From Cytidiella melzeri (lineage: Eukaryota; Basidiomycota; Agaricomycetes; Polyporales; Irpicaceae): DNA of 16,532 nucleotides. The translations under genes and the position numbers were made by a program. Every line of letters starts with the position of its first letter. Position 1 is the first letter of the stretch. The DNA is taken from assembly GCA_022592445.1 (NCBI GenBank), contig JABYQR010000608.1, positions 1 through 16,532 of the forward strand, written 5' to 3'. The notes under the pieces were generated by a model. It was not told the DNA's origin. It worked only from the letters and a program-made list of their open reading frames with translations, and searched no databases. This document shows, in pieces, positions 8,687 through 16,532 of this stretch.

Positions 8687-8978
8687 ATGCCTCAAGAAAG
8701 AAGTGGTATCCTTACCTGGAGAGCACAGCAAATCGACATAGACTCTGAAAATGAACAGGTACTCACACCCTATGCATACTGGAGTAGCACCTTGATCTAT
8801 GCGGTGATTGGTGTGTTCAATCTTTCAACAGTCAACGTCAACAGTTAATCAGTATAGTACTACTCCCCACCCCCCTCCTCCCCCTCCTCCTCTCTCCTTC
8901 TCTCACTCTTTCTATGCCTCTTTCACCCTTGCCCATCCAGAACCTTCTCCCACCTTTCCTGTTCCTATCCCGTCGTAG
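8687..8978 (+). CDS. Possible small two-exon gene, unrecognised
   Basis: ATG at 8687 opens 24 codons that end at a CAG/GTACTC donor (8758/8759). After a 73-nt intron ending TCAACAG at 8831, the frame stays open in phase 0 through a run of prolines, encoded by the CT-rich tract, to TAG 8976-8978. The total would be 72 residues. Neither part resembles a known family. The Pro-rich part is what any CT-rich tract would encode. It may equally be 3' UTR of the NZF gene. Confidence 0.15.
8863..8933 (+). repeat. Polypyrimidine tract (CCTCCT-rich)
   Basis: About 70 bases of almost only C and T, with CCCCTCCTCC-like repeats at its core. Such tracts occur in fungal promoters and can form triplex structures. 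A 37-codon frame (ATG 8993, TAA 9104-9106) follows but has no recognisable content. Confidence 0.6.
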
Positions 8979-9910
8979 CCCTTGCGCCATCCATGTCTTT
9001 TCTACCTCGCATGCCTGATGTGCCTGACCGTCTCAAATCTCTATCTATTCTTGTTGCCGTCTCCACCCAAAAGATTTTTCTTCACTGGGGATTTCCTTTT
9101 TGGTAACCATTATTCTTCTCTGCATCATCAGCTGTAATAATACTATCTTTTAATTGTAAGCAGCTCCTTTATCTCTACGCTGTACTCCACAAACTTGTTA
9201 CAAGTTCCGAAGAATGAAGAATTGTTCCAGTGCATGCAAGTGCTTTGAGCTCTTGCAACATGTGAGGCCACTGTCCCAATGTGTGGGAACTTCACAGAGA
9301 TTGCAAAAACTAACAGTTTTGTGTTACTACACTGAATATAATTGATGGAATCATACTGGGTTTGTTACTGGTACTACAAAACTTGTGATATGGGTGCTAC
9401 TTCTGATCATAATGCAGTTTTTGATTTTTCCAGTGTACACATGACTGCAAATGGGTATATACCTTTGTATCATTAGATAGCCATGAGCCGTGCAAATATA
9501 TTGACTCCAAAACTTTTGTGATTTGGAGCAAAACAAAGTGTGTTATGGCCAGATTACTGAAGATCATTGCTCAGACTCAGCTTTAAAGTTAGCTGCAGCT
9601 GTGTGGGCCTTGGTGGCTAGTGTACTTCAATGATACGCCTTTTCTATATAAGGTAATCATGACAACTTCTATTGGAGCTTCCAACTTGGCTTGTATTCAA
9701 TCATGTTTTCCATTCCAATTCTATTGTATTTGTACTTTCCGCTCCATTTCTATCCTCCATCCGTCTTTCTTATTTTATCTTATCCTTTATCTTGTATTAC
9801 TATAAAACACTTGTATTCTCTTTATTTGGATTTTATCTGCTCATTTTCCTCTCATGTGTTTGCATCCCTCTCGCAACAACAGTGGCCATGACGTAAACAT
9901 AATTGTTATG
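8979..9910. other. Non-coding stretch, no gene recognised
   Basis: Only short frames without recognisable motifs. A weak direct repeat (AAAACTT..GTGAT.TGG) occurs near 9378 and 9509. The stretch 9690-9880 is T-rich and gives hydrophobic frames in three phases, a sign of composition rather than coding. Confidence 0.4.
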
Positions 9911-9946
9911 TTTCCTGTCTTCCTGCTGCAGCAGCAAGACAGGAAA
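9911..9946. repeat. 36-bp near-perfect palindrome
   Basis: Left half TTTCCTGTCTTCCTGCTG; the right half is its reverse complement with one mismatch. The centre is CTGCTGCAGCAG. It can form an 18-bp hairpin or cruciform. CTAG followed by T comes one base later (9948-9952), which resembles the hairpin-CTRR end of Helitrons, although the usual gap is about 10 bases. Confidence 0.85.
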
Positions 9947-9984
9947 TCTAGTCATAGAACTTAGTCACATAGCCACAACAATGT

Positions 9985-10069
9985 ATATATATATATTTTG
10001 GCTAGTGAGGGGATTGAACCCAGGACCCATGCAAAAGCAATACACACACTTAACCATTGGAACAAATGG
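9985..10069 (-). mobile_element. tRNA-derived insertion (SINE-like or tRNA retrosequence)
   Basis: Read on the minus strand it contains an A-box-like CCAATGGTTAAG, then a strong RNA polymerase III B box (GGGTTCAATCCCC), then CTAGCCA and a (TA)n run. The 7-bp sequence ACAATGT lies on both sides (9978-9984 and 10070-10076), consistent with a target-site duplication. The stems do not all pair, so it is not a functional tRNA gene. Its length of about 85 bp is close to that of one tRNA. One flank overlaps the TA-rich tail, so the duplication is suggestive only. Confidence 0.5.
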
Positions 10070-10129
10070 ACAATGTTTGTATTGTTGTCAGGTAAGGTAA
10101 CCACATCAACAAGATGAAATTTCTCTACT

Positions 10130-10515
10130 ATTGTAGAAGTTACTTATCACAGTGACTACTGCAGATACCTGACTGATAAAGTCTTTACCAGTATCAAAAT
10201 TACATATGTGAGTAAGTATTCTGGATGATTACTTATGAAAATTGTCAAAACTAAAATAAATTTCAAAAAAAACACTTACAAAAGTGAGTATTCCAGGAAA
10301 ATTAGGCGTGAAAGTTGTTCCCAGTATCAAATGACAAGTTACTGTTGAGATTAAGTGTTTGCAGCAGGTTACTTATTCATGTTGTGAACATTAACAAAAT
10401 CACTCCAAAATTAAGTAATCCAAGCAAGGTAGTAATAAAGTTAAGTGTTCTGGGTGGGTCACTTGTGAAAACCGTTACCAGTAACAAAATTTCAGTGGTA
10501 GTACTTAGATTGTGA
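10130..10515 (+). repeat. Decayed tandem repeat, period about 60-90 bp
   Basis: About five diverged units share the order TTAAGT(A/G)TTCTGG, TTACTT(A/G)TGAAAA, GTTACCAGTA(T/A)CAAA. The CAGTATCAAA-like word recurs near 10188, 10246, 10321, 10387 and 10479. Units differ by substitutions and small indels, so the array is old. No coding. Confidence 0.5.
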
Positions 10516-11631
10516 TACAAAATGTCAGTCATTGTAATGAGTTGTCCTGCTATTGTAATTACAATAACAAGTCTTGTGTTTCCATTGTATTCACTGCCAT
10601 TAACCTTGTAATAACTACTAGACTGAGTTAAACAGCAAAATAGCAGTGTATGTCATGCTTACTAATACTCAGAACAGGTAGTGCCATAAAATATAGGTTT
10701 ATAGGTATCAAAAGCTGAAATAGTGGCCAAACCATTAAGATAATGCTTCCTAATGGCCTAAAAGGGCAATGCAGCTGTTCAACCACCATAAAATGTGTTA
10801 AGAGGTCTGTGTGCCTTATAAGGCATTTTGAGTGCTTGTTCTTCTTGTTGGGACATATTTACCAGATGTACAGGGGGTGGGAATTGCTGCATCCCTCCAC
10901 TGAGTAAGATGACAGTACTTATCAAAAGGGTCTAAGTGAGCTCAGGACAATGAGTCTGTAAGCAGAGTAGCAGGGCAATGTGTAGAAACATCAGCAAAGC
11001 GAACAGAATATGTGTTTGCAAGAATTCTTCCAAAATGCAATCAGCCTTCTGTAAATGATACAGATGGGCTAGCCTGTGGATAATCCACCACAGCCATCTG
11101 GAATGTATTAAACATGCTGGAAATCGATTTTGAGGTGTTCCAGAAAGCCAAAAATGCAGCCACTTGCTATATATGTCTACACCTGGAAAGCCTGGAGGCT
11201 AGTGCTATATATTATCTATGTCAATGGCCTCTCAGTGTGTGTCACAATATGCATGCTTCTCTTTTCTCTTCCAGAAGCAACAAAGACTGCATGGTGGTCA
11301 GACCAAGTACAGTGCTGACCTGCAAAGCACTATCTTTTTCTTGCTTCTTAGGGGTTTTGAACATAGAGAAGCATCAGTACTGCTAGAGGATTACTGCAAA
11401 ACTTCCATATAGTAGTACATTAATGGTAGTATCAGTAGTTTAGCTAATGGAAAGTGCTTTGTTGTTTTTCAGAGAACAGGAGGAGGACATGCATATTTTG
11501 GCACACACAGAAAGGCCATTGACCTAGATGATATATAGCACTAGCCTCAAGGCTGTAGAACATTTTCAATTGTGCGCAACGATTTGTTATTTACTTATCA
11601 ATACGTGGCCATGTATACAGTACACTGGCTC
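10516..11631. other. Non-coding stretch with two short perfect palindromes
   Basis: TATTGTAATTACAATA (10551-10566) and TGCCTTATAAGGCA (10812-10825) are perfect palindromes. The frames in this stretch are short and unrecognised. Confidence 0.4.
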
Positions 11632-11636
11632 ACGTG
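11632..11636. repeat. Left target-site duplication of solo LTR (ACGTG)
   Basis: ACGTG directly before the LTR's TGTC; the same five bases follow the LTR end at 12680-12684. A 5-bp duplication is usual for Ty3/Gypsy integration. Confidence 0.85.
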
Positions 11637-12144
11637 TGTCGTGGATGGCCCGACTAGCCCTTAATTTTCGCAATTTATCTCTTGTTTTTATCGTTAAAAC
11701 TCCGGGCTGCAACCCAGCTGCAACCCTCTCTGCACAAACTCCTTTGCACATCTATTAAGCGCCCGTATCACGTGGCACAGACGCTCCACATGGTCGCGTT
11801 ACTTACTACTACGTCACACTGGCATGTGACTCAGCTTAAGTAAGACCACATGGCTACAACCACGTGGCTCAGCCCATAGCTAGGGTTTGACATCATAGAT
11901 ACCATTCACATGGACTCCTTTTGTTCTTTCCCTATTGTTCTCTTTATGGAAGGATGTTCTCACAGGTGTGGGAATGGAATACAATAGTTGGTCTCCTTTT
12001 AGATAGATTCTCTCACGAGTAGAGTTCTTGGCAAGGTCTAGACAATAGCTATTGTTCTCCTTTAGGTATTTCTTTTGTTCTTTGTTCACACGGCTTCTTG
12101 CAAAGCCTGCCCTCAACATGGTCTGTGCGCAGGTCCCTGAAGTC

Positions 12145-12152
12145 TATATAAG
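12145..12152 (+). promoter_or_regulatory. TATA box of the solo LTR (first copy)
   Basis: TATATAAG, 508 nt from the LTR start, at the same offset as the TATA sequence of the minus-strand LTR. Confidence 0.6.
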
Positions 12153-12430
12153 CAGCTGCATGTACGCTCCTAGCCCCCATCTCAACCTCTTGGTCTTTAC
12201 TGGGCTAGGTAAACAAACCCCTCTTGTACTACATAGCGGGTAGTATCAATCTAACTTGGTTTTTACTGGGCTAGCAACTTGAACAAAGTCTGATAGCTGG
12301 TGAAAGCATTGTGCTCTACGCCTGCCACCACCTCCTTGTCGTTTTCCACTCTGTGTCCCTTTTAGTTGCGTCGAGCTTCGTCTCCATGACACCTGCCCTC
12401 AACATGGTCTGTGCGCAGATCCCTGAAGTT

Positions 12431-12438
12431 TATATATA
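12431..12438 (+). promoter_or_regulatory. Second TATA box created by the LTR duplication
   Basis: TATATATA in the second duplicated unit, 286 nt after the first. Both have the same downstream GCTGCATGTACGCTCCTAG context. Confidence 0.55.
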
Positions 12439-12679
12439 CAGCTGCATGTACGCTCCTAGCCCCCCATCTCGACTTCTTGGTATTTACTGGGCTAGGTAAG
12501 CAAACCCCCTCTTGTACTACATAGTGGGTAGTAACAATTCTAACTTGGTCTTTACTGGGCTAGCTACCTGAACAAGGTTTATAGTTGGTGAGAGCATTGT
12601 GCTACACGCCTGCCACCACCTCGTCGTTGTCTTCCACATTGTGTCCCTAGTCACTGCATTGCACTCTGTCTCCGTGACA

Positions 12680-12684
12680 ACGTG
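12680..12684. repeat. Right target-site duplication of solo LTR (ACGTG)
   Basis: Matches 11632-11636 exactly. Confidence 0.85.
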
Positions 12685-13464
12685 AAGCATCAGTTTTGCA
12701 ATCACAGAGCATTCTTTTCAGCCTTCCAACATGCTCCCAGCTCTACAGTCCCAATCCATTAATCTAACAAGATCACATCTCTGACATGGGCAGCTGCCAC
12801 TACAATCTTGTAGCAAGGCATATGTATCAGTGCCCAGCCATAAGAATGTTCTAGTGTTGCACTTGGTGGTTGGACATCAGAGGTAGTACACTAACGATAG
12901 GGCCAAGAACTGATCATCAATAGAAAAGACCAAAACTAATGTATATTCAAATGAAAATGATCAGGATATTCTGATAAGTTACTGAGTATACACTTCATAC
13001 ACAAATGGTACATATGTCCAGAAATTGTAACTTGCCACTTGTTGGCCCAACTCCCGCAAGTCTTTTTGGTGTGTGGGGCAAACCCAGAAGACTCTATCCA
13101 AATATTAAGACCTGACTATCATCAGGAGACAAGCTGTCAAGCCAGAACCTCTTGGTGTAACTACACACAAGGTTGAATGATGGTCTAGGCCACATGGTTG
13201 CTGTCAAGCACAAGGAAAGACAGATGAAATTGATAGAAGGAATATTGATACAAAGTGGATAGACTGAGGTTCTAGCCCCATGTCTAGCAGCTATTTATAC
13301 ATGTTGAACTGACTAGTTATGGACCAATTTGTTGTAGTGGTAACGACTCACAAGAGTATCAGGGAAAAACAATAGACAGAGAGCAATGGCAATGTCAGTT
13401 GACCAATAGAGGAGGAGAACATCAAGGTGTGAGAGCAGAGGACAATGGGGATATAACACTGTGC
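12685..13464. other. Non-coding stretch, no gene recognised
   Basis: No frame with recognisable content and no clear repeats. It separates the solo LTR from the minisatellite. Confidence 0.4.
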
Positions 13465-13624
13465 AATGGAACAATAGCAAAGGGGTTCAACCCAAACAGG
13501 GGATAGGCTGGGTTGGACCTGAAACAGAGGATAGACAAGGTTTAACCTGAAACAGGGGATAGACAAGGTTTAACCTGAAACAGGGAATAGAAGGGGTTAA
13601 ATCCAAAACAGGAGATAGATAGGT
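13465..13624 (+). repeat. 28-bp minisatellite, about 5 copies
   Basis: Exact 28-bp periods begin at 13493, 13521, 13549 and 13577, with a partial unit from 13605 and a diverged one before 13493. The core is GAAACAGGGGATAGACAAGG followed by TTTAACCT. The units at 13521 and 13549 differ at one base. Confidence 0.88.
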
Positions 13625-13655
13625 TGTAATGCCTTTTCAGCTCCGGCTCACGGAC

Positions 13656-14413
13656 TGACACGGAGACAAGGCTCGACGTGACAGATAGGGACATGAAGTG
13701 GATATCGACGAGGAGGTGGTGGCAGGCGTGTAGCACAGTGCTCTCACCAGCTATCAGACTTTATACAAGTTGTCTAGCCCAGTAAAGACCAAGTTAGTAT
13801 TTGTACTACCAGCTATATAGTACAAGAGGGGGTGGCTTACCTAGCCCAGTAAAGACCAAGAGGTTGAGATGGGGGGCTAGGAGCGTACATGTAGCAGTAT
13901 ATATAGACTTCAGGGACCTGCGCACAGACCATGTTGAGGGCAGGCTTTGCAAGAAGCCGTGTGAACGAAGAACAAAAGAACTACCTAAAGGAGAACAATA
14001 GCTATTGTCTAGACCTTGCCAAGAACTCTACTCGTGAGAGAATCTATCTAAAAGGAGACCAACTATTGTATTCCATTCCCACACCTGTGAGAACATCCTT
14101 CCATAAAGAGAACAATAAGGAAAGAACAAAAGGAGTCCATGTGGACGTCATTTATGACGTCAAACCCTAGCTATGGGCTGAGCCATGTGCTTGTAGCCAT
14201 GTGGTCTTACTTAAGCTAAGTCACATGCCAGTGTGACGTAGTAGCAAGTAATGTGACCGTGTGGAGCGTCTAAGCCACGTGATACGGGCGCTTAATAGAC
14301 GTGCAAAGGAGTTTATGCAGAGAGAATTGAAACTAGGTTGTAGCCCGGAGTTTTACAGATAAAAACAAGAGGTAAATTGCGAAAATTAAGGGCTAGTCAG
14401 GCCATCCATGACA
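13656..14413 (-). mobile_element. 3' LTR of Gypsy chromovirus element
   Basis: On the minus strand it starts TGTCATGGATGG at 14413, right after a purine-rich tract, and by homology to the TSD-bounded solo LTR ends CTCCGTGTCA at 13656. That gives 758 bp. U3 carries CATGTG/CACATG/CACGTG words and a TACGTCA, and TATATATA lies 508 nt in (13905-13898). It has only one copy of the 286-bp unit. An alternative end in ATTACA at 13625 is possible but not supported by the solo LTR. The matching 5' LTR lies beyond the window. Confidence 0.9.
13898..13905 (-). promoter_or_regulatory. TATA box of the minus-strand LTR
   Basis: TATATATA read on the minus strand, at the same offset from the LTR start as in the solo LTR. 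Confidence 0.55.
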
Positions 14414-14427
14414 TTACCCCCCTCCTA
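14414..14427 (-). promoter_or_regulatory. Polypurine tract of the Gypsy element
   Basis: On the minus strand TAGGAGGGGGGTAA sits directly before the LTR's TGTC. Its position and composition fit the plus-strand DNA primer site used in reverse transcription. Confidence 0.8.
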
Positions 14428-14578
14428 AAATCGAGCGTCCTCGCGAAGCATCACTGTGCTGTGGTGATAGAGGTCTTCTACCCGTCTACAGGGATTCAGC
14501 AGAATTGCCCCGATTGTCTAGTCAGAAGGATGCTAGGAAGTTTCTCCCCTTCTGCTGTCGTTGACTCGACGTTACCCG

Positions 14579-16532
14579 TCAGTGTGATGTTCTTGAGATA
14601 TCCAGACCGATGTGTTTGCCTTCATCCCAGCTAAGATTGTATGTAGATGGATAGATCGTGCGAAGGAAAGCGGGGTCGGTCTGGGTATTGAATTCCCGAA
14701 AGTGCGAGTGGAGATCCGCGAAGAGTGAAGCTTTGATGACCCGGGGCGCTCCGGGGTTTGCTTTGTAGAAGTTGTCAATTGCTTCTTGACTATTCTCGAG
14801 GTTTTCTACTGGTTCCCAGCTATTGTGTCCGTCTGAATACCCTTCCCATTTGACAAGGAATTGCAGTTTCTTCCAACGTCCGTGTAGCCTGCTGTCTAGC
14901 ACCTTTTCGACGACGTACTGTTCTTCTCCTTCTATGACAATAGGATCAGGAGGTGGAGGTACATCTTTGCCGTTGTCGTGCCAGGGACTTAGATGGTTGA
15001 TGTGGAAGACAGGGTGGATTCGGAGATAGCTGGGTAGATCGAGTTTGTAATCGAGATCGCCAATGCGTTCGATGACCTTGTACGGGCCGAGCTGTCGAGG
15101 ACCAAGTTTAGGGGTAGCCTGATGAATCTGGACGTTCTTAGCGTTTAGCCAGACCATGTCCCCTACTTGGAAGACGCGTGGAGAACGCTTCTCAAACTCG
15201 TAAAGTTGCTTCATCTTTTCTTTGCTTAGACGAAGAGCTGCTTCGGTCTCCTTTCGTACTCGAGCCATATTATCAAGGCGCTCATCAAGTGATGGGATAT
15301 TGCTTCGCTTGCCGACTGGTATGGTGAAGTCGGGGCGATATCCATAGATGACTTCAAACGGTGTTTGGGAGTTACCCGCGTGTACTCGCGAGTTGAGTGC
15401 AAACTCAGCCGCCTGTAGATGATCGACCCAGTCGTCTTGTCGTTGCTGACAGAATAGACGCAGATACTGTTCAATATCCTGGTTTTTGCGTTCGACTTTG
15501 CCATTTCCTTGCGGATGATAGGCGGTCGTAAAACCAGTCTCTATGCCCAGGCGGTGATAGAGCGCACGCATGAAGCGCGCTGCAAACTGGGGTCCTCGGT
15601 CAGAGAACACCTTCTTGGGAATGCCGTGAAGTCGGAATACTTCCTTGTAGTGTAGATCGGCAATCCCCTCAGCGTTAACCTTAGTGGTAGTAGGGATGAT
15701 GTGCGTTTGATCGGAGTAATGGTCGACGTAGACCGCGATCGAATCAAATCCCTTAGAGGGTGGCAGCTGAGTGATGAGATCTAATCCGACGTGTTCCCAA
15801 GGTCCGGCCGGAGTTTCCTGAGGCTGTAGTACTGCTTTAGGGTGTGGAGCTGACTTGTAGCGTTGGCAGCAATCACAACCTAGTACGTAAGTCTCGATGA
15901 AGGCATTCATCTTTGGCCACCAATGGTGTCGTGAGACTAGCTCTATGGTGCCGTGTTTGCCCGGATGACCAGCCGCGGGTGTGTCATGGCAAGATTTGAT
16001 AATTTTGTAACGGAACTCTTTGTTATTAGGGATATAAAGTTTTCCCTTGTAATAGATGAGTCCGTCACTCTCTTCCCATTCGAGTAAACCACCGACAAGT
16101 TTGCGAGGACCCTTCTTTCGAAGGGTAGCGAGAGCTTGTGCGACTTCTGCTTCTTGTTCCGTGCATTCTCGGATCTTTGATTCGAGCGGAGAAGCAGTGG
16201 CAAGTGCACTGGTGGCGAGGATGCGGAAGTGTTCCGGTTTCAGTACCACCTGATCCTTGTTGTCTTCTTCGTCCGTGACAGCGTGAGAGTGAAGACGAGA
16301 GAGAGGATCAGCGTGTATCATGGTACTACCGGGCTTGTGTACCAACACGAAGTCGAAGTCAGCCAAAAGTAATGACCAACGTGCTTGACGTCGAGTGAGG
16401 TGTTGCGCAGTCTTCCAGTACTGCAGGTTTGCGTGATCTGTCCAGATCTCAAACGGTTCCTTGAGCCCCTCAAGGTAGTGGCGCCAATCTTTGAGAGCTT
16501 CGGTGATGGCTAACATCTCCCGATCAAAGATT
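14579..16532 (-). CDS. pol: Ty3/Gypsy chromovirus pol: RNase H end, integrase, chromodomain (5' partial)
   Basis: The frame is open from the window edge (codons IFDRE come before the first ATG at 16516) to TGA 14579-14581; residues are counted from that ATG. RNase H end: WTDHANLQYW (25-34, D27) and HADPLSRL (68-75). Integrase zinc finger: H177, H184, C214, C217. Core: D246 (GLDLITQ), D306 (SDRGPQF) and E342 (KVERKNQ), with 35 residues between D306 and E342 as in D,D35E. GPY/F module: LGPYKVIERIGDLDYKLDLP (476-495). Chromodomain: about 531-585, with cage residues Y534, W557 and Y560 (YVVEKVL; VKWEGY). About 60 extra residues follow. No stop or frameshift is visible. It would copy and integrate the element, with the chromodomain steering integration to methylated histone H3. 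Protease and reverse transcriptase should lie beyond the right edge. Confidence 0.96.
   Translation of the reverse strand, partial: IFDREMLAITEALKDWRHYLEGLKEPFEIWTDHANLQYWKTAQHLTRRQARWSLLLADFDFVLVHKPGSTMIHADPLSRLHSHAVTDEEDNKDQVVLKPEHFRILATSALATASPLESKIRECTEQEAEVAQALATLRKKGPRKLVGGLLEWEESDGLIYYKGKLYIPNNKEFRYKIIKSCHDTPAAGHPGKHGTIELVSRHHWWPKMNAFIETYVLGCDCCQRYKSAPHPKAVLQPQETPAGPWEHVGLDLITQLPPSKGFDSIAVYVDHYSDQTHIIPTTTKVNAEGIADLHYKEVFRLHGIPKKVFSDRGPQFAARFMRALYHRLGIETGFTTAYHPQGNGKVERKNQDIEQYLRLFCQQRQDDWVDHLQAAEFALNSRVHAGNSQTPFEVIYGYRPDFTIPVGKRSNIPSLDERLDNMARVRKETEAALRLSKEKMKQLYEFEKRSPRVFQVGDMVWLNAKNVQIHQATPKLGPRQLGPYKVIERIGDLDYKLDLPSYLRIHPVFHINHLSPWHDNGKDVPPPPDPIVIEGEEQYVVEKVLDSRLHGRWKKLQFLVKWEGYSDGHNSWEPVENLENSQEAIDNFYKANPGAPRVIKASLFADLHSHFREFNTQTDPAFLRTIYPSTYNLSWDEGKHIGLDISRTSH

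Larger units (their letters stand above)
11637..12679 (+). mobile_element. Solo LTR of the Gypsy chromovirus family, with internal duplication
   Basis: It starts TGTCGTGGATGG, ends CTCCGTGACA, and is flanked by ACGTG duplications. It is homologous over its whole length to the LTR at 13656-14413, in the opposite orientation. U3 holds several E-box-like CACGTG/CATGTG/CACATG sites (11769-11866) and a TACGTCA. TATATAAG at 12145 is 508 nt from the LTR start. The length is 1043 bp against 758 bp for the other copy; the excess is a 286-bp tandem duplication of the 3' part (12106-12391 and 12392-12679). No internal retrotransposon sequence adjoins it, so it is a solo LTR, probably left by LTR-LTR recombination. 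Confidence 0.92.
12106..12679 (+). repeat. 286-bp tandem duplication of the LTR 3' part
   Basis: Unit 1 (12106-12391) and unit 2 (12392-12679) both start CCTGCCCTCAACATGG and run through a TATA box, the GGGCTAGGTAA words and TGCCACCACCTC. Unit 1 ends CTCCATGACA and unit 2 ends CTCCGTGACA, which is exactly the LTR terminus. Within each unit the word TTTACTGGGCTAG also occurs twice, about 68 bp apart. Confidence 0.9.

Noticed and set aside
9672..9896. Overlapping hydrophobic frames in three phases
   Set aside because: Produced by T-rich composition; several frames look equally hydrophobic and none has a motif.
11880..12119. 79-residue frame (minus) nearly identical to one at 13931-14170 (plus)
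   Set aside because: Both lie inside the two homologous LTRs. The similarity is inherited from the LTR sequence and gives no evidence of a protein.
13625..13655. Alternative LTR end TGTAATGCC at 13625
   Set aside because: It also gives TG...CA ends, but the solo LTR, bounded by a 5-bp duplication, stops at the position equivalent to 13656, and its length without the duplication (757) matches 758 bp.
14377..14634. Plus-strand frame of 85 residues at the LTR/pol junction
   Set aside because: It spans the LTR end, the polypurine tract and the antisense of pol, so it is a shadow.

Overview
The window looks like repeat-rich nuclear DNA from a filamentous fungus, most likely a basidiomycete. The reasons are short introns of about 45-90 nt with GT...CTNAC/TTNAY...YAG signals, a Ty3/Gypsy chromovirus (integrase followed by a chromodomain), a decayed fungal-type G-protein alpha gene, and a Helitron-type PIF1 helicase. 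Operons and bacterial signals are absent. The assignment to basidiomycetes is inference; no marker gene proves it.

Layout. 1-1438: GC-rich DNA with no gene I recognise and one weak spliced minus-strand candidate. 1439-2313: a non-autonomous DNA transposon with terminal inverted repeats and a TA duplication (Tc1/mariner type). 2333-2600: a cluster of short hairpins. 2946-4146: a G-alpha pseudogene whose exon/intron structure is still readable but which carries three frameshifts, a lost splice acceptor and a premature stop. 4147-5540: no recognised gene. 5541-8064: an AT-richer block encoding the C-terminal part of a Helitron/PIF1 helicase, followed in the same frame, after one TAA, by a ubiquitin-specific-protease-like cysteine protease domain. 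8068-8183: a 58-bp tandem duplication. 8194-8606: the last two exons of a gene ending in a RanBP2/NZF zinc finger, visible only after removing a 56-nt intron. 8607-11636: mostly non-coding, with a CT tract, a 36-bp near-perfect palindrome, a tRNA-derived insertion and a decayed minisatellite. 11637-12679: a solo LTR with a 5-bp target duplication and an internal 286-bp duplication. 12685-13655: non-coding, ending in a 28-bp minisatellite. 13656-14413: the 3' LTR, on the minus strand, of a Gypsy element whose pol gene (RNase H, integrase, chromodomain) fills 14579 to the right edge and continues outside.

The only apparently intact protein machinery is the Gypsy pol; its catalytic and chromodomain cage residues are all present. 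The solo LTR belongs to the same family, since both TATA boxes sit 508 nt from the LTR start. The helicase/protease block is a truncated mobile-element remnant. The most interesting items are the same-frame helicase-protease arrangement, the solo LTR whose duplication ends exactly at the LTR terminus, the previously hidden TIR element, and the NZF exon pair beside the protease. The 36-bp palindrome followed by CTAG/T is a candidate Helitron 3' end and needs a multi-copy alignment.
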